A DNA stretch of 28,276 nt, taken from positions 1 to 28,276 of IMG/VR virus record IMGVR_UViG_3300049491_000404; one strand, written 5' to 3'. Both the position numbers and the translations under genes were made by a program. How positions within the stretch are numbered: the first letter of the stretch is position 1; every line of letters starts with the position of its first letter. Source of the stretch: a virus. Of this stretch, positions 6,976-12,881 are shown in pieces. Under the pieces are notes generated by a model. That model searched no databases. It saw only the letters and a list, made by a program, of their open reading frames with translations, and had not been told where the DNA came from.

Positions 6976-7188
6976 TCACCGCCTGTCCCCCGGCTGCCAC
7001 GCAATACCCTCGCTATCCAGATTATGTAAAGTTAACTTCGCGACATGGATCTTCTTCATCGCCCACTCGTGCAGAATTTGGCGGCAGATTTCGCTGCGCT
7101 CCTTGCCGGTCGCGCGCGCCTCCGCCGCCAGGACGCAGTGCGCCTCCGGCGTCAGCTTCACGCGCTGGTCGTGAAGTTCGAGGCTCAT
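6976..7188 (-). CDS. small ribbon-helix-helix-like early protein
   Basis: The 70-residue protein starts at ATG 7188, 10 bp after the cro-like stop. The segment HDQRVKLTPEAHCVLAAEAR followed by RSEICRQILHEWAMKKIHVA has the strand-helix-helix look of Arc/MetJ-type DNA-binding proteins, with RVKLT as the DNA-contacting strand. It is second in the early leftward operon and may repress early genes or act with the Cro-like protein. Identity is by pattern only. Confidence 0.55.
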   Translation of the reverse strand: MSLELHDQRVKLTPEAHCVLAAEARATGKERSEICRQILHEWAMKKIHVAKLTLHNLDSEGIAWQPGDRR

Positions 7189-7198
7189 CGCATGAGCC

Positions 7199-7426
7199 TC
7201 ATACGGACTGGTACTCGTCGGGTGGATAGATGTCAGGGCGCAGCTGGTGGCGCTTCACCTGCCCGTCCGTTGCTCGCTCGATCGGAATCGCCTGCTCGGC
7301 CGGCACGCGCCGACGGAACTTCTGGATCGCCTGGTAACTGACGCCGATCAGTTGGGCGAGCTTTCGTTGCCCACCGGCAATTCGTATCGCGCGATCAATA
7401 GGCGATTCAATGGGAGATGAAGTCAT
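7199..7426 (-). CDS. Cro/YdaS-like helix-turn-helix regulator
   Basis: The 75-residue product starts at ATG 7426; TTG/GTG-type starts slightly upstream lack support. The helix-turn-helix AIRIAGGQRKLAQLIGVSYQ-AIQKFRRR (about residues 10-38) followed by the PAEQAIPIERAT segment is characteristic of the YdaS/Cro-like family that shares operators with a phage repressor. It is the first gene of the leftward lytic operon. The predicted -10 ends about 10 nt from the ATG with no Shine-Dalgarno, so the mRNA may be leaderless. Its start codon shares the CATG at 7424-7427 with a possible upstream start of the divergent repressor. Likely role: switch the phage toward the lytic path. Confidence 0.8.
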   Translation of the reverse strand: MTSSPIESPIDRAIRIAGGQRKLAQLIGVSYQAIQKFRRRVPAEQAIPIERATDGQVKRHQLRPDIYPPDEYQSV

Positions 7427-7433
7427 GGACGGC

Positions 7434-7463
7434 AATCTACAACCGATAGTTGCAGAACGTCAA
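7434..7463 (-). promoter_or_regulatory. early leftward promoter (cro/replication operon)
   Basis: On the minus strand TTGACG (7463-7458) is followed after 16 nt by TGTAGA (7441-7436), or after 18 nt by TAGATT. Twenty of 30 positions match the rightward promoter at 8647-8676, with the same operator in the spacer. The predicted transcript start near 7428 leaves almost no leader before the ATG at 7426. Confidence 0.65.
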
Positions 7464-7477
7464 CAACTGATTCGTGT
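7439..7477. promoter_or_regulatory. operator pair at leftward promoter
   Basis: ACAAC-CGATA-GTTGC (7439-7453) lies in the promoter spacer. A second site, 7463-7477, keeps one half (GTTGT on the minus strand) while the other half is degenerate. Centres are 24 bp apart, the same spacing as the pair at 8633-8671. They are probably bound by the CI-like and Cro-like proteins. Confidence 0.65.
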
Positions 7478-7493
7478 AATCCGTACGCAGACA

Positions 7494-8030
7494 ATGCAAC
7501 CCATGGTTGCTCTCATCAAAGACACTGAACGCCGGCGCTTCGCAGAGCGACTTAACGCCGCTTACGACAACAAGTACGGAGCACCGAAATCGGGTCGTCG
7601 GGCTTCCTGGCTCGCTCGCGAGCTCAAGATGCTAAATAACAACCAGAAGGTTGTATCCATTGAGTCGGCACGAAAATGGCTAGGCGGCGAATCGATGCCC
7701 GACCAAGTGCACATGGCTCTGCTTTCGAGACACTGCGGAAGATCCGTGCAGTTTCTGCAAACCGGGCAGGACGAACCCGGCAGCAAGGTCATGGAGCGGC
7801 GGACGGAAACCAGGCACCCCTTCCACGGAATACAACTCAGCCTCGAAGGTGCTCGCCTCGGCGAAGAGTGGGAGCGCCTTCCGTCGGTCTACAAGGCAAC
7901 GATCCGAGAACAAATACGGCTGCTCGTCGCCGCACACAAACGACATGAGCTGCCGGATCTGGAGCCGGCGGAAAAACCAGAGAAAATTAAGCCAACAGCT
8001 CGAATTGAGGATCGAAGACGGCCCTCGTGA
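7494..8030 (+). CDS. CI-like phage repressor (helix-turn-helix only)
   Basis: From ATG 7494 the product is 178 residues. ATG 7503 is equally likely, and ATG 7425, which has a GGGAG Shine-Dalgarno, cannot be excluded but would put the operators inside the gene. The core DTERRRFAERLNAAYDNKYG, SGRRASWLARELKM and SARKWLGGESMPDQVHMALL followed by QFLQTGQ is the standard phage-repressor helix-turn-helix. The C-terminal part is a charged helix (YKATIREQIRLLVAAHKRH) with no S24/LexA-like Ser-Lys protease, so RecA-driven self-cleavage is unlikely. Operators lie upstream and over its start, suggesting autoregulation. It heads a two-gene lysogeny unit with the zinc-ribbon gene. Confidence 0.75.
   Translation: MQPMVALIKDTERRRFAERLNAAYDNKYGAPKSGRRASWLARELKMLNNNQKVVSIESARKWLGGESMPDQVHMALLSRHCGRSVQFLQTGQDEPGSKVMERRTETRHPFHGIQLSLEGARLGEEWERLPSVYKATIREQIRLLVAAHKRHELPDLEPAEKPEKIKPTARIEDRRRPS
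7496..7510. promoter_or_regulatory. operator-like perfect palindrome over repressor start
   Basis: GCAAC-CCATG-GTTGC matches the RCAAC-N5-GTTGY pattern of the switch operators with perfect arms. It covers the two possible repressor start codons (7494 and 7503), fitting negative autoregulation. Confidence 0.5.
7639..7654. promoter_or_regulatory. operator-like palindrome inside repressor gene
   Basis: ACAACC-AGAA-GGTTGT is a perfect 6-bp-arm palindrome with the same ACAAC/GTTGT half-sites, but the spacing between half-sites is 6 nt instead of 5. It may be an auxiliary binding site or a chance match in coding DNA. Confidence 0.3.
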
Positions 8031-8045
8031 CAAAGGGAAATCTAA

Positions 8046-8567
8046 ATGGCAATAGTGAAGTGCCGAGAGTGCAACGCGGAAATTAGCAGCAAAGCGGCGG
8101 CCTGTCCGAAGTGCGGAAATCCGGTTCAATCCAGCAAAAGCAGTGGCGGCGGGTGCGGCAGAATTTTCGTGTATGCGCTCATCGGCCTCGCGGTGCTGAT
8201 GGTGTTCGTCGTAACCAGCAATCAATCAGGCTCCGATGGCAAATCCGCCAAACCAGCGAGCCCAGCCGACCAGTCACAGAACATCGACAAAAGCCCAGCG
8301 ATGCAGGAGAGCCGCCAGAAGTTGATTGTAAAACTGCATGTCATGGGCGTCTTCAAAAAAGTTGACTGCCGAAATCGAGCCGCGGATGTGTGGGTCGGTA
8401 GCGCGTTCGACGCACTGAGTTTTGATGACAAACAGAGTTTCGTCAGTGTCTTCTACGCGTGGTGCCACGACCGCATGGAGCTCGGCACGTTCGTGAAGGT
8501 GCGCAGCTTCACGACCAACAAAGAACTCGGCGTCTACACCGCCGATCGAGGGCTCCGGCTCGAATAA
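8046..8567 (+). CDS. zinc-ribbon, single-span membrane protein
   Basis: The 173-residue protein starts at ATG 8046 with an AAGGGAAA leader. Residues 6-23 form a zinc ribbon (Cys6, Cys9, Cys20, Cys23: CRECNAEI and CPKCG), residues 40-57 are a hydrophobic span (IFVYALIGLAVLMVFVV), then comes a Ser/Lys/Pro-rich linker. The C-terminal domain of about 90 residues contains VDCRNRAADVWVGSAFDALS and two more cysteines. It follows the repressor after 15 bp and precedes a hairpin and the rightward promoter, so it is likely expressed in the lysogen. Genes in that position often encode superinfection exclusion or other host-altering functions; that role is inferred. Confidence 0.7.
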   Translation: MAIVKCRECNAEISSKAAACPKCGNPVQSSKSSGGGCGRIFVYALIGLAVLMVFVVTSNQSGSDGKSAKPASPADQSQNIDKSPAMQESRQKLIVKLHVMGVFKKVDCRNRAADVWVGSAFDALSFDDKQSFVSVFYAWCHDRMELGTFVKVRSFTTNKELGVYTADRGLRLE

Positions 8568-8584
8568 TTCAACGTTGCTTTTGC

Positions 8585-8611
8585 GCGGCTGAATCAGCCT
8601 GGTTCAGCCGC
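8585..8611. repeat. 9-bp inverted repeat after the lysogeny unit
   Basis: GCGGCTGAA and TTCAGCCGC are perfect arms around a 9-nt loop, 18 bp after the zinc-ribbon gene. The position suits a terminator of the repressor transcript, but no T-run follows on the plus strand, so it may work poorly, need a cofactor, or be a protein site. Confidence 0.45.
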
Positions 8612-8632
8612 CAATTGGACGCAGGTCACATT

Positions 8633-8671
8633 ACAACTACAGGTTGTTGACAGACTGCAACCGATAGTTGT
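8633..8671. promoter_or_regulatory. operator pair at rightward promoter
   Basis: ACAAC-TACAG-GTTGT (8633-8647) has perfect 5-bp arms and its last base is the first T of the -35. GCAAC-CGATA-GTTGT (8657-8671) fills the -35/-10 spacer and shares its CGATA centre with the site at 7439. Centres are 24 bp apart. Binding here would block polymerase directly. Confidence 0.7.
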
Positions 8672-8674
8672 AAT
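8647..8674 (+). promoter_or_regulatory. early rightward promoter
   Basis: A consensus TTGACA (8647-8652) is followed after 16 nt by TGTAAT (8669-8674). It reads into the operon starting at 8715, which holds the ParB-like gene, the retroelement and the serine recombinase. Both operators of the pair overlap it. Confidence 0.75.
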
Positions 8675-8677
8675 TTA

Positions 8678-8708
8678 CCCTCCAACAAGCTCAAACGAGC
8701 TTGGAGGG
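8678..8708 (+). promoter_or_regulatory. leader hairpin overlapping the Shine-Dalgarno
   Basis: CAAGCTC (8686-8692) pairs with GAGCTTG (8697-8703) around an AAAC loop. CCCTC (8678-8682) pairs with GAGGG (8704-8708) across a 3-nt bulge. GAGGG is the ribosome site of the gene at 8715, so folding would hide it. The predicted transcript start near 8681 would trim the outer arm, so the control value is uncertain. Confidence 0.4.
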
Positions 8709-8714
8709 AACGAG

Positions 8715-8951
8715 ATGAACGCAGTCCAGATCCGCCGCCAGCACGAGGTCACGCAGACCCCTGCTCGCGCAGCCGCGCTGCACACGCTGTCGCAGCTCCG
8801 TGGTCGCCTTGATCTGCTCGAGGCCCGCATCGCCAGTGGTGAGCCCACGCTGACCCTGCTCGCCGCCGAGGTGGAACTCCTCGGCCAGCGCCTCGACCGC
8901 CAGGTCGCGAAGGTCGTCGACGACGAAACGAAATTCGTGGTGCCGGCATGA
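8715..8951 (+). CDS. small helical protein, first gene of rightward operon
   Basis: The 78-residue protein starts at ATG 8715 behind GGAGGG. It is mostly helical with a Leu-rich, coiled-coil-like centre (LSQLRGRLDLLEARIASG and LLAAEVELLGQRLDRQVAKV) and no cysteines or membrane span. I do not recognise it. As the first product of an operator-controlled lytic operon it could be a small regulator or host-takeover protein. It overlaps the next gene by 4 nt (ATGA). Confidence 0.6.
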   Translation: MNAVQIRRQHEVTQTPARAAALHTLSQLRGRLDLLEARIASGEPTLTLLAAEVELLGQRLDRQVAKVVDDETKFVVPA

Positions 8952-9289
8952 ACAAGCACCCCCACCCAGTGTCCCAGGCCTCGAACGATCTGCGTGACTG
9001 CGCGCTGCAGGCTGCCCGTGACCTGCTGCTCGAGCGCAACGATGCACCGGTCAGCGACGAGCAGCTGCTGGTGATCATGTACCTCCGCGCGTTTCGCGCC
9101 GGCGTGCAGACGGCCAACGCCGCAACTGCCCACGTGCTCGATGAAGTGGATCGCGAGACGGGATCCGATCATCAACCGTACAGCAACGACAGCTGGCTGC
9201 CGGAACACATCCGGGAGTCACTCACCGGCGCGCGTTACCAGGCGGACTTGCTCGAGTTCGTTACCGATCAGGCGGTGTCCCATGTATGA
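8948..9289 (+). CDS. early protein of unknown function
   Basis: The 113-residue protein starts at ATG 8948, ATGA-coupled to the preceding gene. It is acidic and helical, with ALQAARDLLLERNDAPVSDE and LLVIMYLRAFRAGVQTANAA as the main helices and a final EFVTDQAVSHV. No domain, zinc motif or membrane segment is seen and no family is recognised. Confidence 0.6.
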   Translation: MNKHPHPVSQASNDLRDCALQAARDLLLERNDAPVSDEQLLVIMYLRAFRAGVQTANAATAHVLDEVDRETGSDHQPYSNDSWLPEHIRESLTGARYQADLLEFVTDQAVSHV

Positions 9290-9473
9290 CGACTGGGACA
9301 TCGTCGGCCTGGTGTTCTGCCTGTTCATGCTCGGCGGTTGCGTGCTGTTCTGGCTGATCCTCTGGCTCGACCGCAACAGCCCGTTCGTGAACACGCGCCG
9401 CAACATGGACGGGCGCAAGAGCATGGCGACGGACTGGCGAAAGCCGCAGTACCTGCCCGAGGACTGGCAGTGA
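9282..9473 (+). CDS. small single-span membrane protein
   Basis: The 63-residue protein starts at ATG 9282, overlapping the upstream gene by 8 nt. Residues 8-28 are a strong hydrophobic helix (IVGLVFCLFMLGGCVLFWLI) after an acidic head (MYDDWD), with a basic cytoplasm-like tail (RRNMDGRKSMATDWRKPQ). It would sit in the inner membrane. The function is unknown; small membrane proteins in early phage operons may alter host envelope or exclude other phages. Confidence 0.6.
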   Translation: MYDDWDIVGLVFCLFMLGGCVLFWLILWLDRNSPFVNTRRNMDGRKSMATDWRKPQYLPEDWQ

Positions 9474-9688
9474 TGCCGGCCCCCACCTACCACGAGCACG
9501 TCTCGAAAGCACCCGAGTTCGAGGTGATCGAGTACGTCCCCGCACCCGATGCCGAGGCCTGCGCTCTGCGCGTGGCCCTCACCCGCGTGACCGAGGAGCG
9601 CAACCAGTGGCGCGAGGCATACCTGAAGCTGCAGCGTCAGGCCGCCGCCGGCACAAACCAGATCCACAACGGAGACATCGTCCGATGA
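9473..9688 (+). CDS. small early protein of unknown function
   Basis: The 71-residue protein starts at ATG 9473, sharing one base with the upstream stop (TGATG). It has an acidic N-terminal half (PEFEVIEYVPAPDAEA) and a helical C-terminal half (RVALTRVTEERNQWREAYLK). No family is recognised. It is ATGA-coupled to the next gene. Confidence 0.5.
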   Translation: MPAPTYHEHVSKAPEFEVIEYVPAPDAEACALRVALTRVTEERNQWREAYLKLQRQAAAGTNQIHNGDIVR

Positions 9689-10086
9689 GTCATGAGTGCC
9701 AGCGCTGCGGCGAGAACAAGCCCGCGGGTGAAATGGTGGTGCGTGGAGGCAAGCCGTCGCGCACGTGTGTTGAGTGCTTCCGCAAGGCGATGGGCAAGCC
9801 GCGAGCGGGCAAAGCCACGGCCAGCACGCGGGCGAAACGCAGCAAGCGCCAGGCACGTGAGGTCGAGACCCAAGTACCCGAACCGGTGACGATCGCCGGG
9901 CTGAGCCTCGAGATCTTGCCGGGCTTCGGATTTCGTGCGGGCATTGAGAATGAGCATCTGCAGCTCGAGCAGGATGCGGGCCAGGGCGAAGACGCGCGTA
10001 CCGACAGCATCACGCTGAGCAAGACCGAGGCGAAGGTCTTCATCGTTCAGTTCGCGGAATGGGCGGGCGTGGAGCTGGCGGCATGA
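9685..10086 (+). CDS. zinc-finger early protein
   Basis: The 133-residue protein starts at ATG 9685 (ATGA overlap). Cys5, Cys8, Cys28 and Cys31 (ECQRCGENKP and RTCVECFRK) form a zinc-binding module. A very basic linker at about 35-60 (GKPRAGKATASTRAKRSKRQ) and an acidic C-terminal domain with strands (PVTIAGLSLEILPGFGFRAG) follow. The finger plus basic linker suggests nucleic-acid binding. It is ATGA-coupled to the ParB-like gene, so the two may work together. Confidence 0.6.
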   Translation: MSHECQRCGENKPAGEMVVRGGKPSRTCVECFRKAMGKPRAGKATASTRAKRSKRQAREVETQVPEPVTIAGLSLEILPGFGFRAGIENEHLQLEQDAGQGEDARTDSITLSKTEAKVFIVQFAEWAGVELAA

Positions 10087-11666
10087 GCACCAAGGCAAAG
10101 ACCGCGCTCCAGCGCTTCGCCGTCACCGAGGTAGCAATCGGCGCACTGACGCCCGACCCGAACCAGCCGCGCAAGGCCTTCGACGACAAGGCACTGCAGG
10201 GGCTCGCGGCCAGCATTGGCGAGCGCGGCATCCTGCAGCCGATCCTTGTTCGCCAGGACGGCAACCGCATCGTGATCGTCGACGGCGAGCGCCGCTGGCG
10301 CGCGGCGAAGCTCGCGAAGCTCAAGGTCGTGTCCGTGCTGCTCGCGGATCTCGACGAGGACGACGCACAGCAGCTGCTCGTTGACCAAGTGAGCGTGAAC
10401 CAGTTCCACGAACACCTGCGCCCGATGGACCTCGCCCGCGTGCTGCGCTCGATGCGCGACGCCGGCAAGACCGTGAACGACATCGCGGCCATGCTCGCGA
10501 AGCAGGGCCACGAGGCATTGAAGCCGGCGCAAATCACGGCCATGTCCGATCTCGTGGACCTGCCCGAGTGGGTTCACGCAATGGTCAACGCCGAGGAGAT
10601 CGAGGCCGGGCCGGCCGGCAAGCTGCTGCCGCTGATCGCGATCAAGGGTGTCGACAAGCCGCTGCAAAAGCGCCTGCACCAGGCGGCTGGATACACGGGC
10701 AAAGTTGCGGCGTCGAACGTTGAGCATGAAGCGAAGCGCGTCTTGGCCGACCTGTTCGCGGACCTTGGCCGGACTGACAGCTGGAGCAACAATCCCGTGC
10801 TGTTCGCGTGGAAAACGCGCTGCAAGGGCTGCGAGCACCTGCTGACGTTCGAGGGCAGCGGCTATTGCCGCAACGTGAAGCTGTTTCTCGAACACCAGAA
10901 GGAAGCCAAGGACGCTGGCCTGCTTCCGGGCGGCAAGCGCCCCGAGAAGCCGAAGCCGGTCACCGGCAAGGCCGCGGAGAAGGCCGAGGCCGCGAAGACC
11001 GAAGTGCGTGAGGCCTCGCTCGGCGAAAAGGCCCGCGACTACCTGCACAGTTACCTCGCTCGGAAGCTGCAGGGAGCGGTAGCCGATTCGCCACGCCTGG
11101 AGCGCGTGCTCGTCATTTGGGCTGCAATCAAGAAACCGGGGTCCTCCGGCGGCCGCGGTCCGCTTGGGGTGTTCTACGGTGGCGAGCCTGGCGCCAGCGC
11201 GGCGCAGTCGCAGGGCGTGGTCAGTCTTGAGTCGTTGCTGCTCGGCGACACGGATGACGAGACGGCGGCGATGGCAGCCGCCGCACAGGAAATCGTTTGC
11301 GATCTCCAATGGCGAGAGACACACGCCTTCGCTCGGTACTACTGGCCGAAGCTCGGCGATGTCTGGACGCCTGACGCAGCGTTCTTCGACCTGTTCCGCA
11401 AGGCCGAGCTCTTCCACCTCGCGGTGAAGCACGAGTGCAACCCGGGCGAGGGACGCCTGTGGGATCGCATGAAGGCCGGCGACGTCAAAGCGGCCCTGCT
11501 CAACGAGTCGCCGCGCATCACGCGGCCGGCCATTCTCGTCGATCTCTACGAGGGAGAGATCGACGAGCCCTACAACCCGCGGGGGTGGGACGAAGACGAA
11601 GACGACAGCCAGGACGAAGACGCGCTCGACGATGCGCCGCTCCCGGTTGAACAGCTGAGTGGCTGA
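10083..11666 (+). CDS. ParB-like protein with long C-terminal extension
   Basis: The 527-residue protein starts at ATG 10083 (ATGA overlap). Residues 15-110 are a ParB/Spo0J N-terminal domain: LTPDPNQPRKAF, LAASIGERGILQPILV and the GERRWRAA box (68-75) that binds CTP in this family. A helix-turn-helix-like domain follows (IAAMLAKQGHEALKPAQITA). Residues about 245-262 hold a cysteine cluster (TRCKGCEHLL, GYCRNVK). After a Lys/Glu-rich linker comes a C-terminal domain (about 385-500) and a very acidic tail (WDEDEDDSQDEDALDD). It is much longer than chromosomal ParB and resembles plasmid KorB/PRTRC-type ParBs. No ParA is encoded nearby, so a role in regulation or DNA loading is as likely as partition. 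Confidence 0.75.
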   Translation: MSTKAKTALQRFAVTEVAIGALTPDPNQPRKAFDDKALQGLAASIGERGILQPILVRQDGNRIVIVDGERRWRAAKLAKLKVVSVLLADLDEDDAQQLLVDQVSVNQFHEHLRPMDLARVLRSMRDAGKTVNDIAAMLAKQGHEALKPAQITAMSDLVDLPEWVHAMVNAEEIEAGPAGKLLPLIAIKGVDKPLQKRLHQAAGYTGKVAASNVEHEAKRVLADLFADLGRTDSWSNNPVLFAWKTRCKGCEHLLTFEGSGYCRNVKLFLEHQKEAKDAGLLPGGKRPEKPKPVTGKAAEKAEAAKTEVREASLGEKARDYLHSYLARKLQGAVADSPRLERVLVIWAAIKKPGSSGGRGPLGVFYGGEPGASAAQSQGVVSLESLLLGDTDDETAAMAAAAQEIVCDLQWRETHAFARYYWPKLGDVWTPDAAFFDLFRKAELFHLAVKHECNPGEGRLWDRMKAGDVKAALLNESPRITRPAILVDLYEGEIDEPYNPRGWDEDEDDSQDEDALDDAPLPVEQLSG

Positions 11667-11853
11667 TCCTGAAATGACCCGTTACGCGCGCAACAACCCG
11701 GAGCGCGATCGCGCAATCGTCGCCGATCGCCGAGCGGGTGCGTTTTACAAAGTGATCGCCGCGAAGCATGACCTGACCGACGAGCGCGTCCGACAGATCT
11801 GCATCGCGGCCGGGCTCACCCGCCGCCGGCGCTCACGTTCGAAAAAGCAATGA
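11659..11853 (+). CDS. small sigma-like helix-turn-helix protein
   Basis: Starting at GTG 11659 (8-nt overlap with the ParB-like gene) it has 64 residues; ATG 11674 is a possible start. RDRAIVADRRAGAFYKVIAA and KHDLTDERVRQICIAAGL form a helix-turn-helix like sigma-70 region 4, where 'DERVRQI' is typical of the recognition helix. The C-terminus is strongly basic (RRRRSRSKK). It lies directly before the retroelement targets and may regulate them; that is inference. Confidence 0.6.
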   Translation: MADPEMTRYARNNPERDRAIVADRRAGAFYKVIAAKHDLTDERVRQICIAAGLTRRRRSRSKKQ

Positions 11854-11861
11854 GGACACCC

Positions 11862-12281
11862 ATGACCACGTACACCAAGCTCGCAGCCGACCTGTCCCCA
11901 GTCGACACCGACCACCAGATCGTTCGCATAGAACACCCGCTGCTCGTGGTGCCGCTGCTCGTCACTGCTCACTTCGCGCCGAAGGAAATGACGTGGAAGG
12001 CCGCGAAGAAGTGGGCCGAGTCGTTGGATCTCGGCGGCCTCGCGTGGCGCCTGCCGACCATCGAGGAAGCGTTCTTCATCCCCGACCGCTCGAAGTACCC
12101 GGCGTACGACTCGACGGTCTTCGTCGGCGCGAAGGAAAAGTACCCGTGGATCTGGACCAGCACGGTCGATGCGGATGACCCCTCGGGCTTCGCGTGGGAC
12201 GTCTATCTCCATGACGGCGATTCCGGCCGGTTCTACCAGGACGGTCTCTATCTCGTCCTCGCGGTCCGCGCCGGTCAGTAG
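11862..12281 (+). CDS. DGR target protein 1 (DUF1566/C-type-lectin-like)
   Basis: The 139-residue protein starts at ATG 11862 with GAGG 6 nt upstream; ATG 11850 is possible. The N-terminal half is a short adaptor with a strand-rich part (HPLLVVPLLVTAHFAPKEM). Residues 62-85 show the DUF1566 signature (AWRLPTIEEAFFIP, DRSKYPAYD), then the CLec end WIWTSTVDADDPSGFAWDVY and LVLAVRAGQ. The last 33 codons are variable repeat 1, with variable residues in the ligand-facing pattern known from Mtd/TvpA-type proteins. Only three bases separate VR1 from the stop. A role as a displayed, diversified ligand-binding protein is inferred from the family. No signal peptide is seen. Confidence 0.85.
   Translation: MTTYTKLAADLSPVDTDHQIVRIEHPLLVVPLLVTAHFAPKEMTWKAAKKWAESLDLGGLAWRLPTIEEAFFIPDRSKYPAYDSTVFVGAKEKYPWIWTSTVDADDPSGFAWDVYLHDGDSGRFYQDGLYLVLAVRAGQ
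12180..12275 (+). repeat. DGR variable repeat 1 (VR1)
   Basis: This 96-bp segment aligns without gaps to the template at 13373-13468. All 15 differences fall on the 24 adenines of the template (A to T, G or C), and all 72 other positions are identical. Codons AAC/AAT in the template have become GAC, TAT, CAT, GAT, GGC, TTC, TAC and GGT here. The GC-rich 3' end is unchanged and reads GGTCAGT, against GGTGAGT in the template, which fits an initiation-of-mutagenic-homing (IMH) site. Confidence 0.97.
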
Positions 12282-12314
12282 TTTGGCCCTTGGCTCACCT
12301 CACCTGAGACACCC

Positions 12315-12872
12315 ATGAACGCATTCAAGAATGACCTTCACGACCTTGTCGCGCGGCACGTTGCTGCGGCACCGCCCGCGAAGCTGTTTCACCTGGTCGA
12401 GGCCATGGCCGGCGATACGGAACCGGCCGCGGTCAAGTTCGATGCGCGGCCGCGCTTCCTGAAGCTCGACCCCGCATGCAAGGAGACCGCCGGCGACCAC
12501 GTCGCGGTCTACGACCACACCACGGATCTCGTCTGGACGGCCGAGCCGCTGGGCAACGGATCCACGTTCAACCACGCCAACGCGCTCAAGGCATGCGCCG
12601 ACCTCGAGCTGCTCGGCTCAGCGGGCTGGCGCGCACCGACGATTCAGGAGCTGCTGTCGATCGTCGACTACACGCGCTACGACCCGGCCGTCGACACGGA
12701 GTATTTCAAGGCCCCGTACGGCTGGACGTGGTCAGCCACTGAGGCGGCGTCGCCCTCGGGCGTCGCGTGGAGCGTCGATCTCACTGACGGCTATTCCGAC
12801 CGGAACTACCAGGACTTTCGCAATCTCGTCCTCGCGGTCCGCGCCGGTCAGTCCCTGGGCTTTCGGTTCTGA
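12315..12872 (+). CDS. DGR target protein 2 (DUF1566/C-type-lectin-like)
   Basis: The 185-residue protein starts at ATG 12315. A helical N-terminal region (NDLHDLVARHVAAAPPAKLF) precedes a full DUF1566/Lcl-type domain from about residue 60: DHTTDLVWTAEPLG, HANALKACADLELLGSAGWR, APTIQELLSIVDYTRYDPAV, WTWSATEA and SGVAWSVDL to LVLAVRAGQ, ending SLGFRF. VR2 covers codons for about residues 145-178. It is longer than target 1 and adds six residues after the repeat. The 33-bp gap to target 1 and the shared leader GACACCCATG suggest gene duplication and joint expression. Probable role: diversified surface-binding protein. Confidence 0.88.
   Translation: MNAFKNDLHDLVARHVAAAPPAKLFHLVEAMAGDTEPAAVKFDARPRFLKLDPACKETAGDHVAVYDHTTDLVWTAEPLGNGSTFNHANALKACADLELLGSAGWRAPTIQELLSIVDYTRYDPAVDTEYFKAPYGWTWSATEAASPSGVAWSVDLTDGYSDRNYQDFRNLVLAVRAGQSLGFRF
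12747..12848 (+). repeat. DGR variable repeat 2 (VR2)
   Basis: This 102-bp segment aligns without gaps to 13367-13468. Eleven of the 24 template adenines are changed, with a single non-adenine change (T to G in the first variable codon, TAC to GTC). VR2 shares 6 more 5' bases with the template (GCGTCG) than VR1 does. The 3' end reads GGTCAGT, as in VR1. Confidence 0.97.
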
Positions 12873-12881
12873 AGCGCTGAA

